DNA of 64,000 nucleotides from Rhododendron vialii (GCF_030253575.1 NC_080564.1:9220501-9284500), one strand, 5' to 3'. Counted from the first letter of the stretch, positions 23,129 to 34,500 are shown. Numbers and translations: made by a program. The notes: generated from the letters alone by a model not told the origin.

Positions 23129-24762
23129 AAACACAAATATAACCTTATATATTTATTCAAAAAATTTCAGATCTCTAATCCTAAGAAAAGCACACATATA
23201 ATCTTATGTATTTATTCAAAAACCTTCAAATCTGATAATTGCTCCTTCGGGGTCTGACAATCAACAGAACTGCTCCACTGGGGTCTGATAATTGCTCCAC
23301 TGGGCTTTGTTGGGTAAACCAAAGTCTCCCTCTGAGATTCCGATTTTGGAAATTTGAATATTAAATTCAATTGTTCCACAGATAAGTTGGGTTCCTCCAC
23401 CCAGAGGATTTGATCATAGCCAACTCCATTGGGTCTGTGATACTCTCGACTGATGCTCTCGAGGCTTGCGTCCTCGTCCTTATTCTTTTCCCAGGCGGAC
23501 AGTTCACCAGGGGAGGGGAGGAGAGAGAGAGAGGGGGAGAGGGGAGGCTCAGATCTGTTTTGTGATCTAGGGTTTCTCTCTATATATGTTATATAGGAGG
23601 GTTTTTTTGGTCTTGAAAAATATCTCTTTTTAAGTAAATTAGAGTTATTAGGTTATATAACTATATTAGTGGACTAGATGAGTTATGAAATTTAGAAGTG
23701 GATTTAGTAAGTTACAAACATCTTATAGTAGACCTTCCACCAATTTTTTATATTTTTTTCATTTTACTTGGTGAGATCCTATTCAATCCACATGGCTAAC
23801 CTAAAAGTCTCAAAAGTTGAGGATCATTTTTCCTAATGGAAGGTTCTGGATTTTGTAGCCCTTTGGGTAGTTTTTAATGATTAAATAGATACTCCTAAAT
23901 AAATAGTTCCGACTATTATGTAAATAATGCAAATTGTCCTCCGACTAAGTGCAATTTTATTCAGGTGAATGTTACCCTCCTTCTTATTTGTTGAAATTAA
24001 GTCTCACCCCTGCAATATACTTTTTGATAAGCATGACATAACTTTGTGGTAAGACCCACACCATTTCAACCAATAAGAAGATCGGTAATATTCAAGGACA
24101 GAACCAGAATTTTACCCTGGCAGTAGCGAAATGTATACTAAAAAAATCTAGTGGTGGCGAGACTATATAAGTTGGACATAATTTTTTTTTTACATATAAT
24201 AATTGCATTTTCTAAAATTCTTGTCGTGGCAGTCACCGCCACTAAACCCCCCCGATCTCCTCCTTGGTAATACTCACTCTCTTTTATAAAATTAAATTCC
24301 CTCGCGCTGCATAATTTAGAAACAGAAGGTTGATTTGTGTAGCGTATAACTTTGGTCTGGGCCGTCGGGCTTACTTATACAAGTCAGGCCAGTTTGTTAA
24401 AATTATTTAATAATGTCATTTGGACCTTAGAACAAAGTGATGGGGATTGGGCCCTTATTTTCATACTCGTAGTATTTTGTTATCTCTCTAGCAGCTAGCC
24501 TTCGTCACCAATGCTGGAAGAGAAAAATGGTTCCCTAATGATGTTCATTTTGGTGAATTGACAAAGCTGTTGTAAGATTCGACGACAAAAATATTATGGT
24601 ATTGAACAACCCAAAAGGGTTTTGATTTTATCACGAGACTGTTACTTAACCATTACAATAAGATTCACAAACACGCATGCCAATTACAATCACTTCTTAT
24701 ATATTCCATCAACATCCATAATTAATCACGTATACATCGCCTTAATTTGATCTTTTACCAAA

Positions 24763-25068
24763 TCAACTCTTGGTAAGACCATCTACCTCCTTCATGACCA
24801 CTCTATCCTCTTGAATCAGTGACCCAAACTCGAGATTGTCGGAATCATCTTTGGTGCCAATGTACGAGCAGTTGCACAACTCGAGAGACGAGAAAAATGT
24901 GGCCTTGACTCCATTAAGGAGCTTTGTAGCCACACCATGGCCCTTTTTGGAACCAGGCGCGCTATGGGTTGTGCCTGGTGGTTTTTGGACCCTAGACAAA
25001 GCTGCAGAACTCTTCTCTTCACAATAGCCAGGGTTGATGCAATTCATGCACTTGCTATTTTTTCTCAT
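24763..25068 (-). CDS. Small unrecognised open reading frame (101 codons)
   Basis: The minus-strand frame encodes 101 residues with six Cys, including CMNCINPGYC near the N-terminus and SSLELCNCSYIGTKDDSD near the C-terminus. I do not recognise the family with confidence. The composition (Cys-rich start, Lys/Gly-rich middle, acidic tail) is less AT-driven than nearby spurious frames, so it may be a small gene or an exon of one. No promoter or splice evidence could be assigned and it may be chance. Confidence 0.3.
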   Translation of the reverse strand: MRKNSKCMNCINPGYCEEKSSAALSRVQKPPGTTHSAPGSKKGHGVATKLLNGVKATFFSSLELCNCSYIGTKDDSDNLEFGSLIQEDRVVMKEVDGLTKS

Positions 25069-25876
25069 TTATGGAATAGGCATGGAAACCAAAGTAAAGA
25101 ATTTCTAGACCAACATAACATGGAATGTAGCACGACCATATACTGCAACCAAGGATAACTTAAAGAACAGGGTCACTTGAAGGATTCAAATGCACTAATC
25201 TACCCCACATACTTGGATTGATCAAAGGGTTTTGTACCTATTCTTTGCCAACCAACTGGGGCTAGCTCTATCGGCCAAGACTTAATTTGCATCTCATTAA
25301 GAGATCAGAAATTCGAATCTCCCCACCAACATGTCGGTATTCTTCTCTTAAATGGGCTTTTCATTTCTTTCTTTGTATCTACCCTATTATAGACTTAGTT
25401 CTTGTATTGGTTGAGTTGTTAGGCTTGGTTGTCTCGTGGAATTTCACAATTGATGCAATGTCACGTATTTGTATTTTCTACTTCATATATGGTGTAAATG
25501 ATAACTTTTATCGATTGAAAAAAAAAATTCTTTGCCTAAAAACTACATAAAGAATCCCTAAAATGGGAAATGACAATATATAATCATTGGAATAATTTGG
25601 GGTGAGATTGATATTTGATACTTTCTTTTATGTTTTCCCTCTTCTACACTTTCATAATCGACACACACGTAAAAAAATTATCTGAGGGAAACAGAGATGC
25701 ATATTGTGATAAACTCGAGAAACTTTCTTGGTAAAAGAAAAACTACAGAAATTTTATATCTAACTCAACAACTTAAGTTATTAGTCGGTGATGTTCCAAA
25801 ATTATATTAAACGATCACTTATTTCATATTCAAGTAACGTCAGATTGTATTCATTTGCATCCCCTTCATGTGTAGT
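25069..25876. other. Intergenic, nothing recognised
   Basis: Apparent open frames on the plus strand (25287-25550 and others) have no family resemblance. No element boundary seen. Confidence 0.35.
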
Positions 25877-26194
25877 CAGGCACGGCTCTAAGATTTTAAT
25901 ACAGTGGTGATAAAAAAAATGTCATAATTTCTTTTTTACATAAAGTATAAATATTTATTTCGGTTAGAAATTTATTGGGTTTGATTTAGTATAATGTTTT
26001 GTAGAGCTATAAATAGTATCTACTTACTCACAAATTTAAGTGGATTTTAACTTCTTTTTTTTGCGTGCGATTGATTCTGCGCCGACAATATTTAGGAAAT
26101 ACCAAAGTATATGTAAAATAAATACAAATTTCAATGCATTTTTTTGAAATAGGAGGTTCGCTTGAACCCCTTCAATACAATAGAGCCGTCCCTG
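25877..26194. mobile_element. hAT-like MITE with CAGGCACGGCTCTA ends
   Basis: The left end CAGGCACGGCTCTA and the inverted right end TAGAGCCGTCCCTG delimit 318 bp of AT-rich non-coding DNA. The flanking octamers (tgtgtagt / tgtgttcc) share only their first five bases, so the TSD is decayed or differently placed. The terminus type fits hAT. Confidence 0.6.
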
Positions 26195-27667
26195 TGTGTT
26201 CCATACCTAAACAAGGTGAAATCGTATTCCTTAACATAAACATCCACGTATGGGCAAACTTACTTTGATGATGCAGTAACAAAACACGGTCCTGCTAACC
26301 TCCGTCCACTAGATGGAGAATAATATGTCAATAATTTCAAATAAGTTCGGATATTAATACATATCTTACGGATATTAATACACTTTTATAAATATTAATA
26401 CACATTTCTCTGAAATCAATACATCTTTTACCTAGTATCCTACACCCTTTTGGGAATCCAAAACCTAATTTGATGATATATCTATGCGAGCGAAGTTCAT
26501 TTTGTTTCAATTTTGTTGTGAGTGTCATCTCGAATAAAACTTGTTGGATGCCCATATCCGGTTAGCACTCTGCCCGCTATGTCCAATCCAATTATTAGTA
26601 GTGGATAATTTTTCATGGTAGGCAATCCCCATAAATTCTTTTACTATTTTTTTTTTTTTTGTGTGAATGCTCTGTTTTCTCATGTCACGATTTCCTGTTT
26701 CATCACTACAAATATCCTCGTCATGGAATGGATTTGCTTAATTAGCTTGTCGCACTGCTATTTATCTTCAAAAATGCCGAACCAAACGCACTGGGACTTG
26801 AACATGTGAAATTCCCTTCAAACATACCGTTGTTATGACGCTGACAAAGGGATTTGATAAGAGCCACAGCCCACAACCATCTAAACTTAGAGGCGAGATT
26901 CATGTTTTTCTCTTTCGAAATCAAGAACGGGAACCTCTTGATTCTTAAACCACGAGCTCAAATTTTTCAATCAGAGTCTCACTCAAACTTTTGATTGATC
27001 TTCAATGTTTCCCCGTCAGAGCCCGTTGATTAATGTGGCTGGTGGCGGATGCTGACAAAGAAGTAAAGGCAAACTATAATTATATATAAACCCCACAAAA
27101 CAGTTGACGAAATTTGGATCCTTTTGGCCGTTATTGTCTATTCCACTTTTTTGTACTATTAAAGAGGGAATGAGACTACGAAAAGGGAAGAGCTTTATTT
27201 CCGTCTGAATTCGTCCTTGTGTTCACACTTCAAAAAACTAGCCCTATTACAAACGGGTCTTCAATATCATGCTATATGGCTCGTAGCCTGGGCCGATAGC
27301 TAGTATTCTTCGCTAAAGTGATCGAGTCATGAGGATTAGACTGCCTACTTATTACGACATCTCTCTAATATTTACCGTGACATTAGGAAAGCTAATTGTG
27401 TGTACTAATTACAGAGTCCATGCATAATTGCTGCACAGGATGGAGTGAAAAGCTCTGGCCTTATTCGTGTGGCCTAAGGTAAGAGTCGTGCATGAACGGA
27501 AATGCTTCGGTTGGGAGCGGGTCCATGATTTTTGTGTTTTGTCACGTCATATGAAACAAAAATAGACGCATGTGAAAGTGCCACTAAATTGATTTGTCAT
27601 GTTCAATCACACGATTCATTTGAAACGTCTGCCTTGTACTTCACGCCGAAAAGTAGTTGAAATATCG
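26195..27667. other. Intergenic, short ATTAATACA tandem motifs
   Basis: No gene was recognised. Near 26350-26420 a motif like ggatattaatacat repeats three to four times imperfectly. Confidence 0.35.
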
Positions 27668-27912
27668 GGGATAAGTACTAATGTATTCGTCTCAAAAGAA
27701 TTTTGTTGTAGCCCGTTTATAAGAACTTATTGGGGGCACTTGCCTCCACGTACTCGGGCTATATATAGCGACCAAACTTGAGTCTAAATTAACGTATCAT
27801 ATGTATTCAACGTCACCTAATGTGACGAACTAAAATAAAATATCGAATACAATACCACTGCCAAATTTTTGTGTGGTAACTGTAGCATTATCGTGCGTGA
27901 ATCTAATGTAAA
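27668..27912. repeat. Dispersed repeat E1
   Basis: Collinear and similar to 37026-37275 (E2). Shared text includes gtctcaaaagaatt, gggggcacttgcctcca, actcgggctatatatagcg, attcaacgtcacctaat and atcgtgcgtgaatcta. Nature unknown; the short ctatatata motif could be a promoter remnant. Confidence 0.7.
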
Positions 27913-28744
27913 TTTATTCATAATGGCATTAAATAATTAACGACCTACATTACGCCAGGGTTTAGAACTATCAATACAAACATTAAGCGGAACTTAAGAA
28001 ATCAAGAGCGGCGTACTCAGATCCATTTATGCGGAACTTGAGCGATCCAGTAAGTGATGACCATAATTTTACTAGAGCATTAAGCCCTAGGTGGAAGACG
28101 GGTTTCTCTTCATTGTCTTTCTTTTTAGCTATTTAGTATATTACGTTAAATTAATGGAACCCTAGACGTTCTCTTATAGGCAGAGAGATGACCGGTTTTC
28201 TTAATGAATGTTATACTTACTTCCTATCAAAATAGAGTCTATTTAAGAAATAACTTCTCCATTTGACCAATAGAATAGAATAAAAGATATGGAGAATCCT
28301 ATTCAACCAATAATCAATATATGCCATATAAAATATGTAAGCCACCACAATGATTAAATTAAAATTTAGTCTTACACGTATTTGAAGGACCTGGTTGGGG
28401 GCTCGGAGAAGTGGGACCAAGGCTGTATCAGTTTTTGAAAAAAAAAATTGAGTTTTTTGAAAAGTGGGAAAAAGAGGATCCAAACGTTGCATTAGAATTC
28501 TGAATTTTTACGTTTGCATGCAGGTCCTCTTCCTTCAGAACAGAAAGACTGCAATGGAAATGCTTTGTTTTTGGTTCTTTCTCAGCATTAAAGCAAATCT
28601 GAAAATGAGGCAGATGAAGATTTGAGCACAGAAGTCCTATTTGAGGTATGCAATAATTCTTTTTGAGTTCGAATCTTAATAGTTGTAAGAACACTTTTTT
28701 CGCGCCTATAAATAACAACACTTAAATATTTTACACTCACATGC

Positions 28745-29485
28745 AAAGCATCCACAGTGATATAATTAAAATGTTAAGGTTAGCAACATTTGCTCAAAAA
28801 AGAGCTCACAGTGGAATAATCAAACTTAACAACCTCTTAGCAACTCATCAAATTTTTACCCTTGGATAATCAAAACTAGCAACTTTTTGCGAATAATCAA
28901 ATTTAGTTGTCCCAACATTTTCTCAATTAAGTACACCATCATAACACAAAAACCTTCTCTCTCTTCCATTTTCAACATATTTCTAAGAAAAATACTTTTA
29001 AAAAAAGTTTCTATTTTTTTTTTGCAAAAACTATTTTTTTTTTCAAAACAATTTTTTTTTTACAAAACTATTTTTTTATTAAAACTGTTTTTCCCAAAAC
29101 TTTTATTTTTTGCAAAAACTATTTTTTTTTCAAAAACTATTCTTTTAAAAAAAATTCAAAAACTATTTTTTTATTCCAAAATTTTTTTTTTTAACTTTTT
29201 CCTAAAAAAAAATTTTAATCAAAGTTTTCAAAATTTGATTTTCTCTTTTTCTAATAACCTATTTTTATTAGTTTGAAACCTATTTTTAAAAAATTATTTT
29301 CTATGTTCACAATTTTTAGATTTTTATAAATTGAAAGGTGATGCAGCAAGTTTTGTTTATTCAAATTTGATTGTATCATTGTGGACTTTTATATTGCTAA
29401 CCTTAATAATCCCTTAAATGCATAATCAAAAGATGATGTGACAATTTTTGATTATTAACTTTTGGTTATTCCACTGTGGATGCTC
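28745..29485. mobile_element. AT-rich MITE, family F5 (AGCATCCACAGTG ends)
   Basis: The left end AGCATCCACAGTGATATAAT and the inverted right end TTATTCCACTGTGGATGCT enclose a very AT-rich interior full of poly-T/poly-A runs. The opposite arm of the inverted duplication (about 31443-31455) has the uninterrupted sequence catgcagcttaagtc, so this MITE arrived after the duplication. Family members with TTA/TAA target duplications are at 37834 and 58069. Confidence 0.75.
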
Positions 29486-29662
29486 TTAAGTCTTCTCTCT
29501 TGACCTCTTTTTTTTTTTTTTTACTTTAACTCAAAACAGTTCTAAACTTTCGAGCAAAATGACTACTGCTAAATGATCAATTGTTTAGGTCCATGGATCA
29601 TAACCCATGGGAAGTCATAGTACCTAGCTAGGGACCATTGCCTACTATTTTTTAGACCCGTT

Positions 29663-30321
29663 TTTGAAACAATATTTCAAAAGTTCTGCGTGGCCATCTT
29701 TACCTTGCTTTCGATGGTCCCCATTCTCCTTGACTTGTTCGAAAAAGAGGGAAGCCCAGTGCTTGCCTCTTGTGGAACCACAACAGTGTTTATTGGGGCT
29801 GCTATTATGTTGTTCATCATTGAAACGGCTTTTTATGTGTCTATTTTTATTCACAAGGGTTTTAGAACTATTCACTACCTTTGGATTAATATAACTTTTG
29901 GGGTTGTTGAATTAACCCATCACACCATGCACATTGTCACCATAACTTACACGTTTAGGGCTGCTCTTACAAGAGAGCCAATATCACATTCTTGTGTCAC
30001 TCTTCTTCAAGCAGCAATGTGGTTTACTCTATTTTTACTCATCTCTAAAAAAAAATTTGAATTTATAGAGGCTACTCGTTGAAAGTTTCGTGTGGTCGCC
30101 CTGAGATAGAAGTTGTAATGCATGCATCGGCAGGAAAGAGGCTTCAAGATACTATTGTTAAGTATCACAAAGTCTACAGGAAAGTTCTCCTTCTGTTGGA
30201 GCATGGTAAAATCCTATCCAGTCGTTCTGGTGCTGAGATGGATGCGTATTTGACGGCGATCTTCATTGATCATTTCAGAGCATTACTGTCAAGAAACCCG
30301 ACCGAGACCGTGGATATATGA
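29663..30321 (+). pseudogene. Multi-spanning membrane protein pseudogene, left copy
   Basis: A frame from 29690 to 30082 encodes about 130 residues with several hydrophobic segments (TLLSMVPILLDLF, TVFIGAAIMLFII, ITFGVVELTHHTMHIV, LLQAAMWFTLFLLISK). The C-terminal part (GRPEIEVVMHASAGKRLQDT, then a helical segment with YRKVLLLLEHGKIL, ending RNPTETVDI) is in another frame from about 30079 to 30321. A one-base deletion in an A-run near 30048-30058, relative to the right copy, explains the break. I do not recognise the family. The paired inverted copy has its lesion elsewhere. Confidence 0.6.
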
Positions 30322-30471
30322 TACCTGATGCTTTAGAGACTTCAATCCTTTTTCTGCCACTTTCTGTTCTTGTTTGGGAGGAGTTGTTTATCTCAAGTAG
30401 AGTCCTTTCGTAACTTTTTCTTTCTTTTTCTTCCCAAGTAGAGAGGAAAAAAAGAAAAAACCCTACACTAG

Positions 30472-31697
30472 CTCTACTTGGGAAGAAAAAGAAAGAAAAA
30501 GCTACGAAAGGACCCTATTTAAGATAAACAACTCCTCCTAAACAAGAACAGAAAGTGACAGAAAAAGAATTGAAGTCTTTAAAGCATCAGGCATGATATA
30601 TCCACGGTCTCGGTTGGGTTTCTTGACAGTAATGCTCTGAAATGATCAATGAAGATAGTATTCATCGCCGTCAAATACGCATCTATCTCAGCATCGAAAC
30701 GACCGGAGAGGATTCTACCATGCTCCAACAGAAGGAGAGCTTTCCTGTAGACTTCATGATACTCAACAATAGTATCTTGAAGCCTCTTTCCCACCAATGC
30801 ATGGATTACAACTTCTATCTCGTGACGACCACATGAAACTTTCAATGAGTAGCCTCTATAAATCCAGAAAGAAACTTTAGAGATGAGTAAAAATAGAATA
30901 AACCACATTACTGCTTGAAGAAGAGTGACACAGGAATGTGATATTGGCTTTCTTATAAAAGCAGCCCTAAACGTGTAGGTTAGGGTGACAACGTGCATGG
31001 TGTGATGGGTCAATTTTCAGCAACCCCAAAAGTTATATTAATCCAAAGGTAGTGAATAGTTCTAAAACCCATGTGAATAGAAATAGACACATAAAAAGCC
31101 ATTTCAATGATGAACAACATAACAACAACCCCAATAAACAATGTTGTGGTTCCACAAGAGGCAAGCATTGGGCTTCCCTCTTTTTCGAACAAGTTAACGA
31201 GAATGGGGACCATCGAAAGCAAGGTGAAGATGGCCACGTAGAGCTTTGGAAATATTATTTAAAAAATGGATCTAAAAAATAGGAGGTAATGGTCCCTAGC
31301 TAAGTACTATTACTTCCCATGGGTTGAGATCCATGGACCTAAACAACTGATCATTAGCAGTAGTCATTTTGCTCGAAAGTTTGGAATTGTTTTGCGTTGA
31401 AGTAAAAAAGCGAAAACAGAGAGGTCAAAAGAGAAGACTTAAGCTGCATGTGAGTATAGAATATCTAAGTGATGTTATTTATAGGTGCGAAAAAAAATTT
31501 CTTGCAACTATTAAGATTCGAACTCGAAGAGAACTATTGCATACCTCAAATAGGGTTTCTATGCTCAAATCTTCATCTACCTCATTTTCAGATTTGCTTT
31601 AATGCCGAGAAAGGACCAAAACAAAGCATTTCCATTGTAGTCTTTTTGTTCTGAAGGAAGAGAACCTGCATGCAAAAGTGAAAATTCAGAATTCTAA
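30472..31697. repeat. Right arm of the large inverted duplication
   Basis: Reverse complement of the left arm from its spacer edge out to ttagaattc / gaattctaa at the outer limit. It lacks the MITE present in the left arm. A (GA)n tract begins just outside. Confidence 0.9.
30579..31264 (-). pseudogene. Multi-spanning membrane protein pseudogene, right (inverted) copy
   Basis: The minus-strand frame 31237-31010 (MAIFTLLSMVPILVNLFEKE... to NITFGVAEN, stop) continues in a second frame from about 31013 to 30579 (THHTMHVVTLTYTF... to RNPTETVDI). A two-base excess near 31011-31018 relative to the left copy (gaaaattgaccc against gaattaaccc) breaks it. The region that is broken in the left copy is intact here: LLISKVSFWIYRGYSLKVSCG runs through. 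Between them the two copies preserve the whole protein, but neither does alone. Function unknown; four hydrophobic segments and a polar helical C-terminus are visible. Confidence 0.6.
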
Positions 31698-31703
31698 GTT
31701 TGT

Positions 31704-31708
<5 letters not shown>

Positions 31709-31783
<75 letters not shown>
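31709..31783. repeat. (GA)n microsatellite, about 75 bp
   Basis: Uninterrupted GA dinucleotides. Open frames reading Ser-Leu or Arg-Glu repeats here are artefacts of the microsatellite. Confidence 0.95.
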
Positions 31784-31789
<6 letters not shown>

Positions 31790-32109
31790 TCTAGCTGCTT
31801 CAATTCTGATTTGCTGAAACGCCAGTTGGATTGGTTGAGGGTTGAACGGCTAGGCTCCGGCCCGTTCCTGAAAGGGAAATAAGTACTTATTTTTTAAGAA
31901 TGCAATTTTAAGCTCAAAAATCATGTGTTTATGCAAATAATTTTTATATCAATATGTATCTTATTTGATAATTCTCATTGAAATCTTTAATATGGTGCAA
32001 AAAAAAATTAAAAAATTATTTTTCATTTATATTATTTTTGAATTTGAAAATGTGAAATAAGTACTTATTTTTTAAAAAAATGTTTTGGAACGAAGCCTAT
32101 TCTGTATTG

Positions 32110-32209
32110 AGAGAGAGAGAGAGGAGTACATATTGGAGACTGGAGCTGGAGAGAGAGAGAAAGAGAAAGCAAGAGATGGATAGAGAGTAGTAAAGACAGA
32201 CTGGGGAGG

Positions 32210-32262
<53 letters not shown>

Positions 32263-32271
32263 CGGGGGGGG
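32110..32271. repeat. GA-rich tract ending in a 31-base G run
   Basis: GA tracts are followed by 31 consecutive G (32232-32262), one C, then 8 G (32264-32271). Strong G-quadruplex potential; it is also a place where assembly length is unreliable. Confidence 0.95.
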
Positions 32272-32393
32272 TGAAGCAATCCGTATTGGTCATAGAGGAG
32301 CTTGAGATTGAGTTCATTATCAATAATGATTTTGTCGCTCTTTTTTTTTATTTTAATTTTGATGAATTTACTAAAATATTCTTACACTTTATG

Positions 32394-34020
32394 TGTAACG
32401 CCCCGAAAATTTGAAGACATTTAAAAAATATTGAAAAGAGATTTCCAATAATATTTTTCTTTTCCAGACTTTAAAATTTCCAAAGACAATTTTCCCAAGA
32501 GAAATCTCTAAATTTACTACGCCATTGTTCCAAAAGCCCGTGTCACCATATTACAACCATATCAAATGTAATTTAAGTTTTTGAATTTACCAAAATATTA
32601 CAATTCCCAATAAACCAGAATGCTCTCAAAATAAGGTCGATTTAAATTAGTCAGAGCAACTAAAGGACGGAATTCAAAGTCGACAATCTCTTCATTAATC
32701 ATCATTAAATCATTTTTTGCCTACGGCCCTTTTGTTCCGTTTTCAATACAAGGTGTTTGAGTTACCAGGGCAACATAGTACCGTGAGCGATGACGCTCAG
32801 TAGCCAAAACCCACCCGAACCCATACCTTACAAGCAGCAAGAAAATAAAATTGAAATGCTTTGACATAACATAAAAAGAGAACAATCAATTATTTCATTA
32901 CTATTCTTCAACCTATGTGAATTCTCGGGTCTTATCCATAGATCTGTTCCTACTCTTTACCTCTAACACAAGACACTAGGGTGGTCCGACTCTCTTTTTT
33001 CAGATCGGGATGAAAGATACGTAAGTTACGTACTCGGGTATTCCATCCGCGACCATAAGTTCGGATAAAAACTTCACCGGCAAAGCACAAGCGCCGTCTA
33101 GCCCGGGTTGTGACACAAACACAATGCCACCCTTATATCCCGTCCCAACATCCGAGAGTCGATCACCACCATGCTATACCCAGGGTTTCGAAAATCAACA
33201 ATTCACAAATCCACCACCAATCAATCTCTAATCAAAACATCACCGCGGGTTCCAAGCCCGAAATTCAAATTTCAGTATCTCACTTTATTATCTTTTCCAT
33301 TAATCCTATCTTCACGTCTAATAAGTTAAATCTGCACATCGTAACCAACCTCGAAAACCTATTTGTCCAATCTATTAGTACAACAACATATCACACAGTC
33401 CACATTTTCACAATACAGGCTAACATACTAATAATGTTTAATCGAGCAATAAAAGTTATTTTGCTATAGAACTAATTATGCCACAAAAATAATCATGCGA
33501 TACAACTAATAATGCCAAAAAAATAATCATGCGATACAACTAATAATGCCATAAAAATAATCATGCGATTTAATCATTCAGTATACTAATCATGCGATGA
33601 AAATTTATAAAAGAAAAATATTAAAGTCACTCCTCTTGTTTTTCTTTTCCTTTTTCAGAACCAAAAATCTACGTTTATTCTATATCATTTCGGAGTGTTG
33701 ACGGTATTAATAAAATTCATATTTGCAACAAAACTAGGATCGAACCGAAACTTATTAACTTCGGGGCTAAAAATATCATTTCTTCGTATGCTAGGGTGGA
33801 TTTACAAACTAACTATAAATCAGGGACTAACTGTAATTCTTCTAAACTTATTTTCAAATCTCAGTGGCAGCACAAAATGGAACTACGAACTACGAACTAC
33901 GAAACAGAGGTACGGCCGGACTCGACCGGCAATGTCGGGTTCGAAAATCAACTCACCGAAACACTAAAATCATTACGGTAACGCGATATATATGTAGGGA
34001 GGTGAGTTCTAAACTACCTC
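32394..34020. mobile_element. LTR-retroelement-like remnant (low confidence)
   Basis: TGTAACGCCCCGAAAATTTG at its left edge resembles the start of Ty3/gypsy-type LTRs in many plants. No reverse transcriptase, integrase or matching second LTR is visible in the window. It includes a tandem repeat (33468-33600). The extent is a guess. Confidence 0.3.
33468..33600. repeat. Tandem repeat, about 35-bp unit, three to four copies
   Basis: A unit close to taatgccataaaaataatc followed by atgcgatacaac is repeated from 33475 to about 33565, with a decayed further copy to 33600. Confidence 0.75.
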
Positions 34021-34423
34021 GAGTCCGGGGAAACGGTTTTCGGAGTCGTTCGGAAAGAGACGACGGCTCAGAGCAACGGCGGAGCTCGGCTGGAGGAGGT
34101 GGTGATGGTGATCTCCGATGGTGGTGAGCTCCTGTGGTGGTGGTTATGGAGGAGGTGATCCGTTGATGGTGGTTTCACGGCTGGGGTTGGAGAATGGAGG
34201 AGTGGTGGTGGTGGTGGTACCCGGCTGGTGGTGGAGGTGGAGAGGGGGTGAGAGGAGGATGTCCGGTTGGGAGGTGGTGATGGGAGATGGACGAGGTTGT
34301 GATGGCGAGAGGTGGTGACCGGCTGCCCTCTCTCTCTCTCTCTGCAGAAAGGTTGCTGGGAACAAAATGAAAAGGGATAGAAGGATATAAAAATGGATTT
34401 TGGATCGACATTTCTGCAAATTG

Positions 34424-34463
<40 letters not shown>

Positions 34464-34500
34464 AGATGTTTTTGTTTGTTGAGCAAGACTACAGTTTGCT
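34021..34500. other. G/T-rich (GGTGGT) region and CT microsatellites
   Basis: 34080-34320 is dominated by ggtggtggt-like text. CT microsatellites lie at about 34327-34344 and 34424-34460. Gly/Val- or His/Pro-rich open frames on both strands follow from this composition and are not called as genes. Confidence 0.5.

Larger units (their letters stand above)
21304..23750. mobile_element. 2.45-kb non-coding TIR element with an array of short palindromes
   Basis: Both ends carry an imperfect inverted repeat of about 90 bp (agtccactatag, tccacttctaagtttcata on the left; tatagtagacc, tatgaaatttagaagtgga on the right). It is flanked by TATTTTTTT on both sides and interrupts duplicate D2 at a point where D1 is continuous. 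A 9-bp TSD would fit a Mutator-like element, though the TSD is low-complexity. Inside, about two dozen copies of a palindrome near ACATATAACRTTATATGT are spaced every 50-70 bp on average. Versions with central ATT predominate to the left, CGT in the middle and CCT to the right. No transposase coding is visible. Confidence 0.7.
21188..24576. repeat. Dispersed duplicate D2 (interrupted)
   Basis: Collinear with D1 (14462-15290): 21188-21303 and 23751-24576 match it, separated by the 2.45-kb element at 21304-23750. D2 also has an extra segment of about 340 bp (roughly 23965-24305) not in D1. That segment contains an inverted repeat (gaatgttaccctccttcttat near 23980 against ataagaagatcggtaatattc near 24070). 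Confidence 0.7.
28492..30443. repeat. Left arm of a large inverted duplication
   Basis: Nearly the whole arm is repeated as reverse complement at 30472-31697. Without the 741-bp MITE at 28745-29485 it measures about 1.21 kb, against 1.23 kb for the right arm. The arms meet at a 28-bp spacer (30444-30471), and the terminal tracts ttcccaagtagag / ctctacttgggaa are perfect. Confidence 0.9.

Noticed and set aside
28887..29276. 129-codon Phe/Lys-rich open frame
   Set aside because: It lies inside an AT-rich MITE of poly-T/poly-A runs; composition alone explains it.
31588..31803. Ser-Leu repeat frame
   Set aside because: Complement of the (GA)n microsatellite.
33470..33600. CRISPR-like regular repeats
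   Set aside because: Tandem units directly abut without unique spacers, in a plant nuclear context.
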